A DNA stretch of 21,233 nt from an uncultured Anaerococcus sp. (GCF_943912385.1 NZ_CALTTY010000022.1:1-21233), one strand, 5' to 3'; positions 1-7,637 are shown, numbered from the stretch's first letter. A program made the numbers and translations. The notes: generated by a model from the letters alone, not told the origin.

Positions 1-58
1 AGTTGTGGTTAATTTAATTATAGGGTAAATGATTAAATATGTCTTCTTTTTTACGGAA

Positions 59-103
59 AAATCGTGTTGACAGAAGTATCATTTACTTCTACCAACACGA
101 TTT
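59..103. terminator. Strong two-part hairpin, possible bidirectional terminator
   Basis: AAATCGTGTTG (59-69) pairs perfectly with CAACACGATTT (93-103). After a 2x2 AC/AC internal mismatch, AGAAGTA (72-78) pairs with TACTTCT (84-90) around a 5-base loop. That gives 18 base pairs. There is a T-rich stretch on the left (45-52) but only a short AT stretch on the right. It could end a gene lying before the window, or act as a bidirectional terminator, or be a mobile-element end. Confidence 0.5.
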
Positions 104-335
104 ATTATAGACCCGTTTTTTTCAAATTGAAAAGTTTTTTATGTAATAATTATCATAGTTTTTTAAAAAAGCTATTGCAAAATAGTTTTGGATATGTTAA
201 TATAATATTATTAGAAATCGTTATCTTATTTAGGAATTTTCAAGATAAAGGAGGTGTAATAAGACCTATATTTAAATAAACACATGGAGTAGCAGGATAA
301 AGAAATCGTTACTAAAAAATAGTTTACATACTTTA

Positions 336-351
336 TAAGACTTAAGTCTTA
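336..351. promoter_or_regulatory. Perfect 16-bp palindrome, candidate operator
   Basis: TAAGACTT followed by AAGTCTTA is a perfect dyad with no spacer. It lies just upstream of a weak promoter-like pair, TTCACA (353-358) and TATTAT (378-383), with a 19-base gap. A homodimeric regulator of the downstream membrane-protein gene would fit. No known operator consensus was recognised. Confidence 0.35.
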
Positions 352-408
352 ATTCACAGGAAAAATATTACAGTCTTTATTATGGCTTGTAGAAAAACGA
401 GAACAATA

Positions 409-443
409 GTCTCCGGGTCAATGATCCTAGATATATAGGGGAC
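409..443 (+). promoter_or_regulatory. Structured 5' leader of the YjiH-type gene
   Basis: GTCTCC (409-414) can pair with GGGGAC (438-443) with one wobble. Stacked inside it, GGGTC (415-419) pairs with GATCC (423-427), with one wobble and a 3-base loop. The fold ends 11 bases before the AAGAGG ribosome binding site (455-460). It matches no riboswitch class I can recognise. It could be a regulatory hairpin or chance. Confidence 0.3.
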
Positions 444-465
444 GCTAGTTTATTAAGAGGTAAAT

Positions 466-1833
466 ATGACAGTAAAAAAAGAAAAAATAACTGCTAATAG
501 GGTTGTGAAGTTTTTAATCCCTTCAGTCATAGGGATCTTGTTATTAATGACTCCCTTTAAGCTTGAGGATGGGAGCTCTACTGTAGCAGTATCAGTAATT
601 TCAAACTTTTTAAATGAGGGTATTAACTCCATAGTTCCAATCCACTACGTGGCCTTGGCCTGTATTACAATATCTACAATTCTTGCCTTGGTCTATAAGT
701 TTTCAAAACCTGACTTTATAGAAAAGTCAGACATATTAAAGGAAGTATCAGACATTTCTCCATTTTGGATATTTGCGAGAGTCTTAGGTACTATCATAGG
801 TTATATGACAGCCTTTAAAATCGGACCAGAATTAATCTGGTCAGATGGAACTGGTGGATTAATCCTATTTGAACTAATCGGAGGTCTCTTAACCATATTT
901 TTAGTGGCAGGTTTTATACTGCCCTTCCTAACAGAATTTGGTATCCTTGAATTTATAGGAATATTTTTATCTAAGATTATGAGACCAGTCTTCCACCTAC
1001 CAGGTCGTTCTGCAGTTGACTGTGTGGCTTCTTGGATAGGCGATGGGACAATAGGTGTTGCCCTTACTGCCAAACAATATGAAGAAGGAAACTACACTGA
1101 AAAAGAAGCGTCAATCATTTCAACAACCTTTTCAGCTGTTTCTATAACCTTCTGCATGGTTGTACTTTCAAATATAAATATGGTTGATAGGTTTGGACTC
1201 TTTTACCTCATAGTTGGGGTATCAGGGATTGTTGCTGCTCTTTTGGTACCACGTATCCCACCTCTTTCTAAAAAAAGAGACGTGAGGTTAAGGGAACCTG
1301 AAAACCCAAATGAGGAAGCTGTCCCAGAAAATTTCACCAGACTCGAGTGGGCAACCCAGCTTGCTATTTTAAAAGCAGAGAAAAATCTCGACGTTAAAAA
1401 CTTTCTGAAAAATGGGCTTGATACAGTCTTATCCCTATGGCTTGGTGTAACCCCAGTAATTATGGCGGCAGGTACCCTTGCCCTCGTTCTATCTGAAGCA
1501 ACCCCAGTATTTACCTGGTTAGGGATGCCATTTTTACCAATCTTAAAACTTCTTCAAGTGCCAGAGGCAGCTGAGGCAAGCAAGACTATGGTTGTTGGCT
1601 TTGCAGACATGGTAGTTCCATCAATTTTAGCCAGTGAAAGAATAACATCTGAATTCACCCAATTTATAGTAGCTGCAGTTTCAGTCACCCAGCTAATCTA
1701 CATGTCAGAAACAGGGGCGGTAATACTTGGTTCATCCATACCTGTAGACCTTAAGGATATCTTTATTCTTTTCTTAGAAAGAACCTTAGTAACCCTACCG
1801 ATTATAGTAATCCTAACCCATCTCTTGTTCTAG
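466..1833 (+). CDS. YjiH-family nucleoside-recognition (Gate domain) membrane protein
   Basis: A polytopic membrane protein of 455 residues resembling the YjiH/Gate-domain family, whose substrate is not firmly known. Hydrophobic segments lie near residues 15-30, 60-78, 105-120, 130-155, 225-265, 325-345 and 395-455, and there is a charged central loop around residues 270-310. The stretch GRSAVDCVASWIGDGTIGV and the C-terminal MSETGAVILGSSIPVDL are the family-like conserved blocks. The start at 466 is supported by AAGAGG at 455-460, five bases upstream. The gene is monocistronic: structured leader upstream, terminator immediately downstream. A solute-transport or recognition role at the cytoplasmic membrane is inferred from the family. 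Confidence 0.85.
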   Translation: MTVKKEKITANRVVKFLIPSVIGILLLMTPFKLEDGSSTVAVSVISNFLNEGINSIVPIHYVALACITISTILALVYKFSKPDFIEKSDILKEVSDISPFWIFARVLGTIIGYMTAFKIGPELIWSDGTGGLILFELIGGLLTIFLVAGFILPFLTEFGILEFIGIFLSKIMRPVFHLPGRSAVDCVASWIGDGTIGVALTAKQYEEGNYTEKEASIISTTFSAVSITFCMVVLSNINMVDRFGLFYLIVGVSGIVAALLVPRIPPLSKKRDVRLREPENPNEEAVPENFTRLEWATQLAILKAEKNLDVKNFLKNGLDTVLSLWLGVTPVIMAAGTLALVLSEATPVFTWLGMPFLPILKLLQVPEAAEASKTMVVGFADMVVPSILASERITSEFTQFIVAAVSVTQLIYMSETGAVILGSSIPVDLKDIFILFLERTLVTLPIIVILTHLLF

Positions 1834-1836
1834 AAT

Positions 1837-1863
1837 AAAAGCGCCAGCTACCTGGTGCTTTTT
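1837..1863 (+). terminator. Intrinsic terminator after YjiH-type gene
   Basis: AGCGCCAG pairs with CTGGTGCT (one G-T wobble) and is followed by TTTTT. A-rich and T-rich flanks extend the stem. It starts three bases after the stop codon. Confidence 0.85.
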
Positions 1864-2024
1864 CTATGCTTAGATTTATCTTAACGATTAATTTATACAA
1901 AAATTGAGCTTCAGAAAGGATTTAATTAAGATTTGAAATGCCAAGTTAAATAAAATATTAAATAGGTTTTTCACTGGAAATGAATTTTTCAACACAAATA
2001 ATATATATTTTTTGTAGAAAGAAA

Positions 2025-2052
2025 TTGACAAAGTAAATTGTTGCCCTATGAT
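2025..2052 (+). promoter_or_regulatory. Sigma-A-type promoter of the arsR-cdr operon
   Basis: TTGACA (2025-2030) is a perfect -35 box. After 16 bases comes TATGAT (2047-2052), a 5/6 match to the -10 box. It is the clearest promoter in the window. The expected transcript start near 2059 lies inside the 12-2-12 operator. The 160 bases before it (1864-2024) hold nothing else I can identify. Confidence 0.8.
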
Positions 2053-2077
2053 ATTAGTATATTAGAATATGCTAATA
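2052..2077. promoter_or_regulatory. ArsR/SmtB-type 12-2-12 operator
   Basis: TATTAGTATATT (2052-2063), an AG spacer, and AATATGCTAATA (2066-2077) form an inverted repeat matching at 11 of 12 positions. The 12-2-12 layout is the classic ArsR/SmtB operator architecture. It abuts the -10 box and covers the expected transcription start, so a bound repressor would block initiation. The site most likely serves autoregulation by the ArsR protein encoded next. Confidence 0.8.
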
Positions 2078-2155
2078 AACTAATAAATGGAGATGAGGAC
2101 AATAGACTAAGCAGATAAAGAACGAATAAAAAGGCAGGCGGACCTTCTAAAACTG

Positions 2156-2389
2156 TTGGCAAATCCTGTTAGGCTCTGCCTACTTGAAAAGCTTATCGAT
2201 GAAGGCGAGTGCTCTGTCACAAGCATTACTTCTTGCATGGAAGTAAGTCAGTCAGCAGTAAGCCAACACCTACGCAGACTAAAAGACATGGGCATCGTAA
2301 ACTTACGCAAGGAGGAGAACAGGAGCTACTATTCATGTAAAAGGAAAGATGTAGAAAAAATTATTAGAGTATTAAAGGAGAGTGTATAG
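2156..2389 (+). CDS. ArsR-family winged-helix regulator, start codon uncertain
   Basis: A small DNA-binding repressor. The helix-turn-helix SVTSITSCMEVSQSAVSQHL and the wing (residues ~55-65, RKEENRSYYSCK) are typical of ArsR. The listed start is TTG at 2156, but this frame stays open from 2111 and reads ADKERIKRQADLLKLLANP, a natural first ArsR helix. No ATG, GTG or TTG lies between the in-frame TAA at 2108 and 2156. The real gene therefore probably begins upstream with a damaged or non-canonical start. It is followed without a gap by the CoA-disulfide reductase gene. Cysteines in GECSV and YYSCK could sense persulfide or oxidants, as in SqrR/BigR relatives. That is inference from the partner gene and the operator. 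Confidence 0.75.
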   Translation: MANPVRLCLLEKLIDEGECSVTSITSCMEVSQSAVSQHLRRLKDMGIVNLRKEENRSYYSCKRKDVEKIIRVLKESV

Positions 2390-4072
2390 ATGAAAATTGT
2401 AGTTATTGGTGGAGTGGCTGGAGGCGCGACAGCTATTGCCAGGCTGAGACGTTTGGATGAAAAAGCAGAAATTATCCTACTTGAAAGAGGAAAGTATGTA
2501 AGTTTTGCCAATTGCGGCTTGCCATATTATGTAGGTGGAGTTATAGATCAAAGAGAATCCCTATTTGTGACTACAGCTGATGATATTCGAAAGAAATATA
2601 GGGTAGATATCCGAGTGAAAAATGAAGTTACAAAGATTTTTCCAGAAAAGAAAACGATTTTAGTTAGAGATCACGCAAGCGGCGAAGACTATGAACAAGA
2701 CTATGATAAACTTTTAATATCAACAGGTTCTCATCCTTTTATACCAGCTGCAGAAGGTATCGATAATAAAAATGTCTTTACCTTATGGAATATTCCAGAT
2801 GTAGACGCAATTACTGACTATATTAATGAAAATAAACCAGAAAAAGCTACAGTAATCGGAGCAGGTTTTATTGGACTTGAGATGGCAGAAAATTTGGTGA
2901 AACTTGGGATTGAAACGACAGTTGTAGAAATGGCTGACCAGGTCATGCCACCTTTAGATAAGGATATGGCCCGCCTTGTGGAAAATCATCTGATTTCTAA
3001 GGGTGTAAACCTAATGCTTTCTGAGGGGTTTGATTCTATAGAGAAATGTGGAAAATCTGTCAAGCTTAAGTCTGGAAAAACAATTAAAACTGATCTTGTC
3101 CTTATGTCTATAGGTATCCGTCCAAATAGTGAACTAGCTAAGGATGCCGGAATAGAAATTACCGACCGAGACCATATAAAAGTAGATAAATTTATGGAAA
3201 CTTCAGTTCCTGATATCTTTGCTATTGGAGATGTAATTGGAGTAAATGATTATATTACAGGAAATCCTACCGCAGTACCTTTAGCAGGACCTGCGAATAA
3301 ACAGGGGAGAGAAGTTGCAGCAAACATCCTATGCAAGCAAGAAAATGCTTATGAGGGAACAATGGGGACAAGTGTGGCCAAAATTTTTGATATGACTGTT
3401 GCATCGACAGGCCTAAATGAGAAAACTCTAAAGCAAAATGAAAAGAAATACAAGGAAGACTATTTTATTACAGTGATCCATCCAAAAAACCATGCAGGCT
3501 ATTATCCTGGAGCGACTCCTATGACCATAAAATTAATCTTTGGGGCTGATGGTAGGGTACTTGGAGGACAAATTGTAGGCTATGATGGGGTTGATAAAAG
3601 GATTGATACAATCGCTACAACCATTCACTTTAAAGGAACTGTCTATGACCTAAGCAAGCTAGAACTTGCCTACGCACCTCCATATTCGTCAGCAAAAGAC
3701 CCAGTGAATTTTGCAGGTTTTACCGCACAAAATATCTTAGAAGGCCTGTCTCATCCAGTTATCTATGAAGAATATTTAGAAAATAAGGAAAAATATACCC
3801 TCCTTGATGTTCGTGAAGATAATGAGGTAGAAGAGGGAATGATTCCACAAGCCGTTCACCTACCTTTAAAACAGATTAGATCTCGCCTTGACGAACTTGA
3901 TAAATCCAAGCACTATCTAGCCTACTGTGCTGTTGGGATTAGGGGCTATATTACAGAAAGAATCTTAAGAGATAAGGGGTTCGAGGTATCAAACCTAGTC
4001 GGCGGTTACCGTACTTATAAGGATTTGACAACAAATGAGTGCTCAAAAGAATTTACATGCAAATGTAATTAG
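2390..4072 (+). CDS. cdr: CoA-disulfide reductase with C-terminal rhodanese domain
   Basis: A flavoprotein of 560 residues that reduces CoA disulfide or CoA persulfide with NAD(P)H. The FAD-binding motif GGVAGG is at residues 7-12. The single active-site cysteine is Cys42 in FANCGLPYY, as in the CoADR branch of the disulfide reductases. A second nucleotide-binding motif VIGAGFIGLEMAE lies around residue 157. From about residue 465 a rhodanese domain follows, with active-site Cys513 in YCAVGIRGY. This makes it a CoADR-Rhd enzyme, which links thiol redox balance to sulfane sulfur. The tail is cysteine-rich (ECSKEFTCKCN). AAGGAG at 2375-2380 supports the start. The ATG directly abuts the arsR stop, so the two genes form one operon under the 2025 promoter. 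Confidence 0.92.
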   Translation: MKIVVIGGVAGGATAIARLRRLDEKAEIILLERGKYVSFANCGLPYYVGGVIDQRESLFVTTADDIRKKYRVDIRVKNEVTKIFPEKKTILVRDHASGEDYEQDYDKLLISTGSHPFIPAAEGIDNKNVFTLWNIPDVDAITDYINENKPEKATVIGAGFIGLEMAENLVKLGIETTVVEMADQVMPPLDKDMARLVENHLISKGVNLMLSEGFDSIEKCGKSVKLKSGKTIKTDLVLMSIGIRPNSELAKDAGIEITDRDHIKVDKFMETSVPDIFAIGDVIGVNDYITGNPTAVPLAGPANKQGREVAANILCKQENAYEGTMGTSVAKIFDMTVASTGLNEKTLKQNEKKYKEDYFITVIHPKNHAGYYPGATPMTIKLIFGADGRVLGGQIVGYDGVDKRIDTIATTIHFKGTVYDLSKLELAYAPPYSSAKDPVNFAGFTAQNILEGLSHPVIYEEYLENKEKYTLLDVREDNEVEEGMIPQAVHLPLKQIRSRLDELDKSKHYLAYCAVGIRGYITERILRDKGFEVSNLVGGYRTYKDLTTNECSKEFTCKCN

Positions 4073-4125
4073 TAGAGGGATTTGTTAAAATCTATGGGTC
4101 AAATTTTAAATTTTATACAAATTAG

Positions 4126-4158
4126 AATTTAAAACATAGTCTACTTGTGTTTTAAATT
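4126..4158. repeat. AT-rich inverted repeat
   Basis: AATTTAAAACA (4126-4136) and TGTTTTAAATT (4148-4158) are perfect inverted arms around 11 bases. It has no U-tract, so it is a weak candidate for an mRNA 3' end structure downstream of the CoA-disulfide reductase. Confidence 0.35.
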
Positions 4159-4195
4159 TAATAGATAATAAGAATAGTATTTCACAATTTAGGAA

Positions 4196-4242
4196 AAAAT
4201 GGGTGCTGCCTATCTTTTTAGGCTTGCATCCATTTTAATTTT
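4196..4242 (+). terminator. Intrinsic terminator after the arsR-cdr operon
   Basis: AAAATGGGTGC pairs with GCATCCATTTT (one wobble), and inside it GCCT pairs with AGGC. A short T-rich run follows (4233-4242). It lies about 125 bases after the stop codon and before the ftsK promoter. Confidence 0.75.
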
Positions 4243-4293
4243 CTACCAATGCTTACTTTTCTCAATCAAGAGACCTGTATGAGAGATAGGCGG

Positions 4294-4321
4294 TTTATTT
4301 TTATGGTTTTTATAATATAAT
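4294..4321 (+). promoter_or_regulatory. Candidate ftsK-pgsA promoter
   Basis: Two overlapping perfect TATAAT hexamers (4311-4316 and 4316-4321) lie just before the ftsK ribosome binding site. The best -35 is weak: TTTATT at 4294-4299, 16 bases from the second hexamer. Confidence 0.4.
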
Positions 4322-4338
4322 ATAGGTGTGAGGTGTAT

Positions 4339-6639
4339 ATGGTAAATAGAAATTCGGGGAGGATTAGGAAGAAGTCATCTTCAAAGTCCCCAAATAAAAG
4401 TAAACAAAAAAAATTAAGGGAGAGATCTTTTGACCTTATGACCTTTTCTATGGTTGTAATGGTCATATCTGTTCTTATATTTATATTTATATTATCATCA
4501 AGCACAGGCTTAATAGGCGACGCCCTGGCTAGTTTCTTTGAAGGATTATTCGGGAAATTAAGCCTAGCTTTTCCCATCTTATTATTTATAAGTTTTTATT
4601 TAGTATACAGAGAAAAGTATAGGGATAACCTAAGTCGTATGCTTTTAACCTACGGGATTTACCTTCTAACTCTGGCCATCTTATCAAAAGATTATATAAG
4701 AAATGAACTGGCCTGGTCAGTAGAGTACTCTGCCTTTAAGGGAAGGCTTGGAGGAGGATGGTTGGGTGGCTTTGTTGGATATTATATCCTAAACTTCATA
4801 GGAAATGTAGGACTTTATATCCTTTATATAAGTCTCATAGGTTCCCTTATTATAAATATCAGCCCTTATTCCTATAGGGAATTTTTCTTAAAAGTTAGGG
4901 ACGGATTAGTGATAATGGGTCTAGGAATAAAACATTTCAGTCAAAAAACTTTTAATAAGATAAAAGATAAGCGTAATGCAAGCAAGAAGGAAAAAGAAAA
5001 GAGACCTAGCCTTAAGATTAACAATAAAAAGCAGACAAACCCTGCGAGAAAGGCTGTTAAAAAAAGAGAGACACAGGATGATACTAGAAATCTAGATCCT
5101 AAAAAAGAAGCAAAACCCAAGGAAATTATCAGAAAAGATGTCAAAGAAGATAAAGAAATCATCAGAGACTATAAGTCCAAGCAGGTTGAATTTGGAGATT
5201 TAAACGATGATTTAAAAAGAGAATTTGCTGATTATTCATATCCGTCCGTTGACCTCCTTAACGATATAAGCGAGGAATCTGGTATTGATAATGAAGAGAT
5301 AAGAGCAAAGGCAAGGATTATAGAAGAAACTCTAGAATCTTTTGGAATAGACGGAGAGGTAGTCCAGATAGATGTCGGCCCTACTGTAACTTGCTATGAA
5401 TTAAAACCTGCCAGGGGGGTCAAGGTTTCAAAAATTGTTAACCTTGCTGATGACCTTTCCCTAAGTCTTGCCACATCTGGTATCAGGATTGAAGCTCCAA
5501 TTCCAGGCAAGGCCCATGTGGGTATAGAAGTCGCAAATGATAAGAAGGAGATTGTTGGCTTTAAGGAAATTATCTCATCAAATAACTTTATAAGGTCTAA
5601 GTATGAGGTGCCCTTTGCTATGGGCAAGTCCATATCTGGTGAGCCAATTATTTCAGCCATTGAAAAGATGCCCCATCTTTTAGTTTCAGGGGCTACAGGA
5701 TCTGGTAAGTCTGTCTGTATAAATACCATCATCATGTCGATTCTATATAAGCACAGTCCAGATGAGGTCAAACTTTTACTTATAGACCCAAAGGTAGTGG
5801 AGCTTTCTATTTATAATGGTATTCCACACTTGATAATGCCGGTTATAACAGACCCCAAAAAGGCGTCATCTTCACTATTTTGGGCGATTTCTGAGATGGA
5901 AAAAAGATACAAGCTCTTTGAAGAAAACCATGTTAGAGACATCAAAGGCTATAAAAAAGCTGCTGAAACTGATGATTCTATGGAAAACCTACCTTATATA
6001 GTGGTGATTGTAGATGAATTATCAGACCTCATGATGACAGCAGCAAGCGAAGTCGAAGACTATATTACAAGGCTTGCTCAAAAGTCAAGAGCCTGTGGTA
6101 TCCATTTAATCATAGCCACTCAAAGACCGACAGTGGATGTTATTACAGGGACAATCAAGGCTAATATTCCATCAAGGATTTCCTTTGCAGTAACAAGTCA
6201 GATTGACTCAAGGACAATTTTAGATATGCAAGGGGCGGAAAAACTCCTTGGTAAGGGTGATATGCTTTATGCCTCATCTGACTCTATGAAGCCAGTTAGA
6301 ATCCAAGGCGCCTTCATATCTGATGAAGAAGTCTTAAATGTGGTAGAGTCTATTAAGGAAACTAGCACAGCAAGCTATAATGAAGAAGCCATTGAAAAGG
6401 TCGAGGAAAATGTAACAACAGACCTTGAAGATGAGGATGAACTAATAAATGAAGCGATTAAAGTTATTGTAGCAGATCAGACAGCCTCTGTCTCCATGCT
6501 ACAGAGAAAACTTAAAATCGGCTATGCCAGAGCTGGTAGGATAATAGACCAGCTAGAGCAAAAAGGTATTGTAGGCGGTTATGAGGGCAGCAAGCCCCGC
6601 AAGGTCTTAGTTGATAGGACTTATCTTGAGGAAATGTAG
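4339..6639 (+). CDS. ftsK: DNA translocase FtsK/SpoIIIE family
   Basis: An ATP-driven DNA pump that clears chromosome ends from the division septum, 766 residues. A basic N-terminus (1-30) precedes four membrane segments around residues 35-55, 75-92, 100-118 and 145-175. A charged Lys/Glu-rich linker spans about 195-290, and the motor follows. Walker A GATGSGKS is at 451-458 and Walker B VVIVDEL at 555-561. The gamma winged helix occupies the last ~65 residues (SVSMLQRKLKIGYARAGRII) and would read polar guide motifs. ATG 4339 is preferred over GTG 4333 because GTGAGG (4328-4333) sits five bases upstream. pgsA follows nine bases after the stop. A division role is more likely than sporulation, because no spore genes are seen. 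Confidence 0.93.
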   Translation: MVNRNSGRIRKKSSSKSPNKSKQKKLRERSFDLMTFSMVVMVISVLIFIFILSSSTGLIGDALASFFEGLFGKLSLAFPILLFISFYLVYREKYRDNLSRMLLTYGIYLLTLAILSKDYIRNELAWSVEYSAFKGRLGGGWLGGFVGYYILNFIGNVGLYILYISLIGSLIINISPYSYREFFLKVRDGLVIMGLGIKHFSQKTFNKIKDKRNASKKEKEKRPSLKINNKKQTNPARKAVKKRETQDDTRNLDPKKEAKPKEIIRKDVKEDKEIIRDYKSKQVEFGDLNDDLKREFADYSYPSVDLLNDISEESGIDNEEIRAKARIIEETLESFGIDGEVVQIDVGPTVTCYELKPARGVKVSKIVNLADDLSLSLATSGIRIEAPIPGKAHVGIEVANDKKEIVGFKEIISSNNFIRSKYEVPFAMGKSISGEPIISAIEKMPHLLVSGATGSGKSVCINTIIMSILYKHSPDEVKLLLIDPKVVELSIYNGIPHLIMPVITDPKKASSSLFWAISEMEKRYKLFEENHVRDIKGYKKAAETDDSMENLPYIVVIVDELSDLMMTAASEVEDYITRLAQKSRACGIHLIIATQRPTVDVITGTIKANIPSRISFAVTSQIDSRTILDMQGAEKLLGKGDMLYASSDSMKPVRIQGAFISDEEVLNVVESIKETSTASYNEEAIEKVEENVTTDLEDEDELINEAIKVIVADQTASVSMLQRKLKIGYARAGRIIDQLEQKGIVGGYEGSKPRKVLVDRTYLEEM

Positions 6640-6648
6640 GAGAAATTT

Positions 6649-7179
6649 ATGAATATAGCTAATAAAATTACCATGCTAAGATTAGTATTAATACCAGTTT
6701 TCGTAGGAGTGTTTTATTCAAAGGGCCAGGCAGGAAACATTGCTGCCATATTATTTATGGTTGCATCGCTTACAGATGCCCTAGATGGCTACCTTGCAAG
6801 AAGTAGGAATTTGATTACAAACTTTGGTAAGTTTGTTGACCCCCTTGTCGATAAGGTCCTTACCATGGCAGCCTTTGTAGTCCTAGTCGAAGCAAGGATC
6901 ATCCCTGCCTGGGCAGTGATTATAATTATAGCCAGGGAACTTATAATAACAGGCTTTAGGACCCTTGCTGCAGATACAGGTATTACCATAGCTGCATCCA
7001 TGTGGGGCAAGGCTAAGACAACCAGCCAGATGGCCTCCCTTGTGCTTTTGCTTCTTAATAACCAAGCCCTCAACAAGTTTGGAATCTACGTATTCTATAT
7101 TGCAGTAATCCTTACCTTGATATCAGGAATTGATTATATAGTTAAAAACAAAAAAGTTTTGGACTTAGAAAATATATAG
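6649..7179 (+). CDS. pgsA: CDP-diacylglycerol-glycerol-3-phosphate phosphatidyltransferase
   Basis: Makes phosphatidylglycerol phosphate, the committed step to anionic membrane lipids. The CDP-alcohol phosphatidyltransferase motif is complete: Asp43, Asp46-Gly47, Ala50-Arg51, Gly60, Asp64 and Asp68, with the canonical spacing. At 176 residues it has the usual size, with about five hydrophobic helices. AGGAGA (6639-6644) overlaps the end of ftsK, so the two genes are cotranscribed. In many Firmicutes pgsA is soon followed by cinA and recA. Here a bacteriocin cassette intervenes and cinA is absent. Confidence 0.93.
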   Translation: MNIANKITMLRLVLIPVFVGVFYSKGQAGNIAAILFMVASLTDALDGYLARSRNLITNFGKFVDPLVDKVLTMAAFVVLVEARIIPAWAVIIIIARELIITGFRTLAADTGITIAASMWGKAKTTSQMASLVLLLLNNQALNKFGIYVFYIAVILTLISGIDYIVKNKKVLDLENI

Positions 7180-7200
7180 AACTTCATTTTTTGAAGTTTT
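7180..7200 (+). terminator. Short terminator after pgsA
   Basis: AACTTCA (7180-7186) pairs with TGAAGTT (7192-7198) around five T bases, followed by a T-rich stretch. It directly follows the pgsA stop and separates it from the bacteriocin cassette. Confidence 0.6.
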
Positions 7201-7221
7201 ATATTTAATCCGGGAAAATGT

Positions 7222-7249
7222 TTGCAATAAAACGATGCTCCAGTACAAT
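7222..7249 (+). promoter_or_regulatory. Candidate bacteriocin promoter
   Basis: TTGCAA (7222-7227), a 16-base gap, and TACAAT (7244-7249) match the sigma-A consensus at 4/6 and 5/6. They sit between the pgsA terminator and the bacteriocin precursor gene, implying a leader of about 50 bases. Confidence 0.55.
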
Positions 7250-7305
7250 GAAGTTGAAAGATGTTACTTGCTTATATAAATAAGAAATAAAGAAAGGAGT
7301 CTTAT

Positions 7306-7599
7306 ATGAAAAAAGCAAGGAAGATACCTGTTATAAGTATTCTGTTGTTTATGCTATTTGCTAATACGGTTGCTTTTGCTGTAACTGAATATGTATCAAA
7401 TGGAATATGGAGATATGGTCCAAGTGCTGGATTTGGATATTCAGATTATTTTCACTCATCATATGCCCATCATTCTAGTGTTATTAATCCTAATAATGGT
7501 ACGAAAGGTTGGGATGATGGAGCTGCTGGTGAGTGGTCAAATGCTAAACTTATTAAGATTCCACCTAATGATTTAGAATATTATTACGGTTTAGATTAG
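7306..7599 (+). CDS. Lactococcin 972-like bacteriocin precursor
   Basis: A secreted peptide precursor of 97 residues. Residues 1-25 are a signal peptide: basic KKARK start, hydrophobic core, AFA cleavage site after Ala25. The predicted mature peptide has 72 residues. It resembles lactococcin 972, which inhibits cell-wall synthesis at the septum of related bacteria by binding lipid II. Shared features are the G-W-Y-G block near the mature N-terminus, an aromatic/His-rich middle (SDYFHSSYAHHSSVIN), an N-N-G-x-x-G turn, A-G-E-W-S-N-A, and a C-terminal YYYGL. There are no cysteines, so it is not a lantibiotic or a disulfide bacteriocin. AAAGGAG stands just upstream. The bacteriocin-associated permease and ABC ATPase follow, which strongly supports the family call. 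Confidence 0.88.
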   Translation: MKKARKIPVISILLFMLFANTVAFAVTEYVSNGIWRYGPSAGFGYSDYFHSSYAHHSSVINPNNGTKGWDDGAAGEWSNAKLIKIPPNDLEYYYGLD

Positions 7600-7610
7600 T
7601 ATTTAATGTA

Positions 7611-7637
7611 GGATTCCACTAAAGTGGAATCCTTTTT
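7611..7637 (+). terminator. Strong terminator between bacteriocin and permease genes
   Basis: GGATTCCACT (7611-7620) and AGTGGAATCC (7623-7632) are perfect complements and TTTTT (7633-7637) follows. In RNA this folds as a nine-pair stem with a four-base loop. It lies 12 bases after the bacteriocin stop and 11 bases before the permease ATG, so the permease and ATPase would be read only by leak-through or from an unseen promoter. Confidence 0.88.

Noticed and set aside
64..279. A 71-codon open frame in the left leader
   Set aside because: It begins inside the strong hairpin at 59-103, has no ribosome binding site, and its product resembles translated AT-rich non-coding DNA.
7391..7576. Second small frame overlapping the bacteriocin precursor
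   Set aside because: It is out of frame with the clear signal-peptide-bearing precursor and shows no signal sequence or ribosome binding site.
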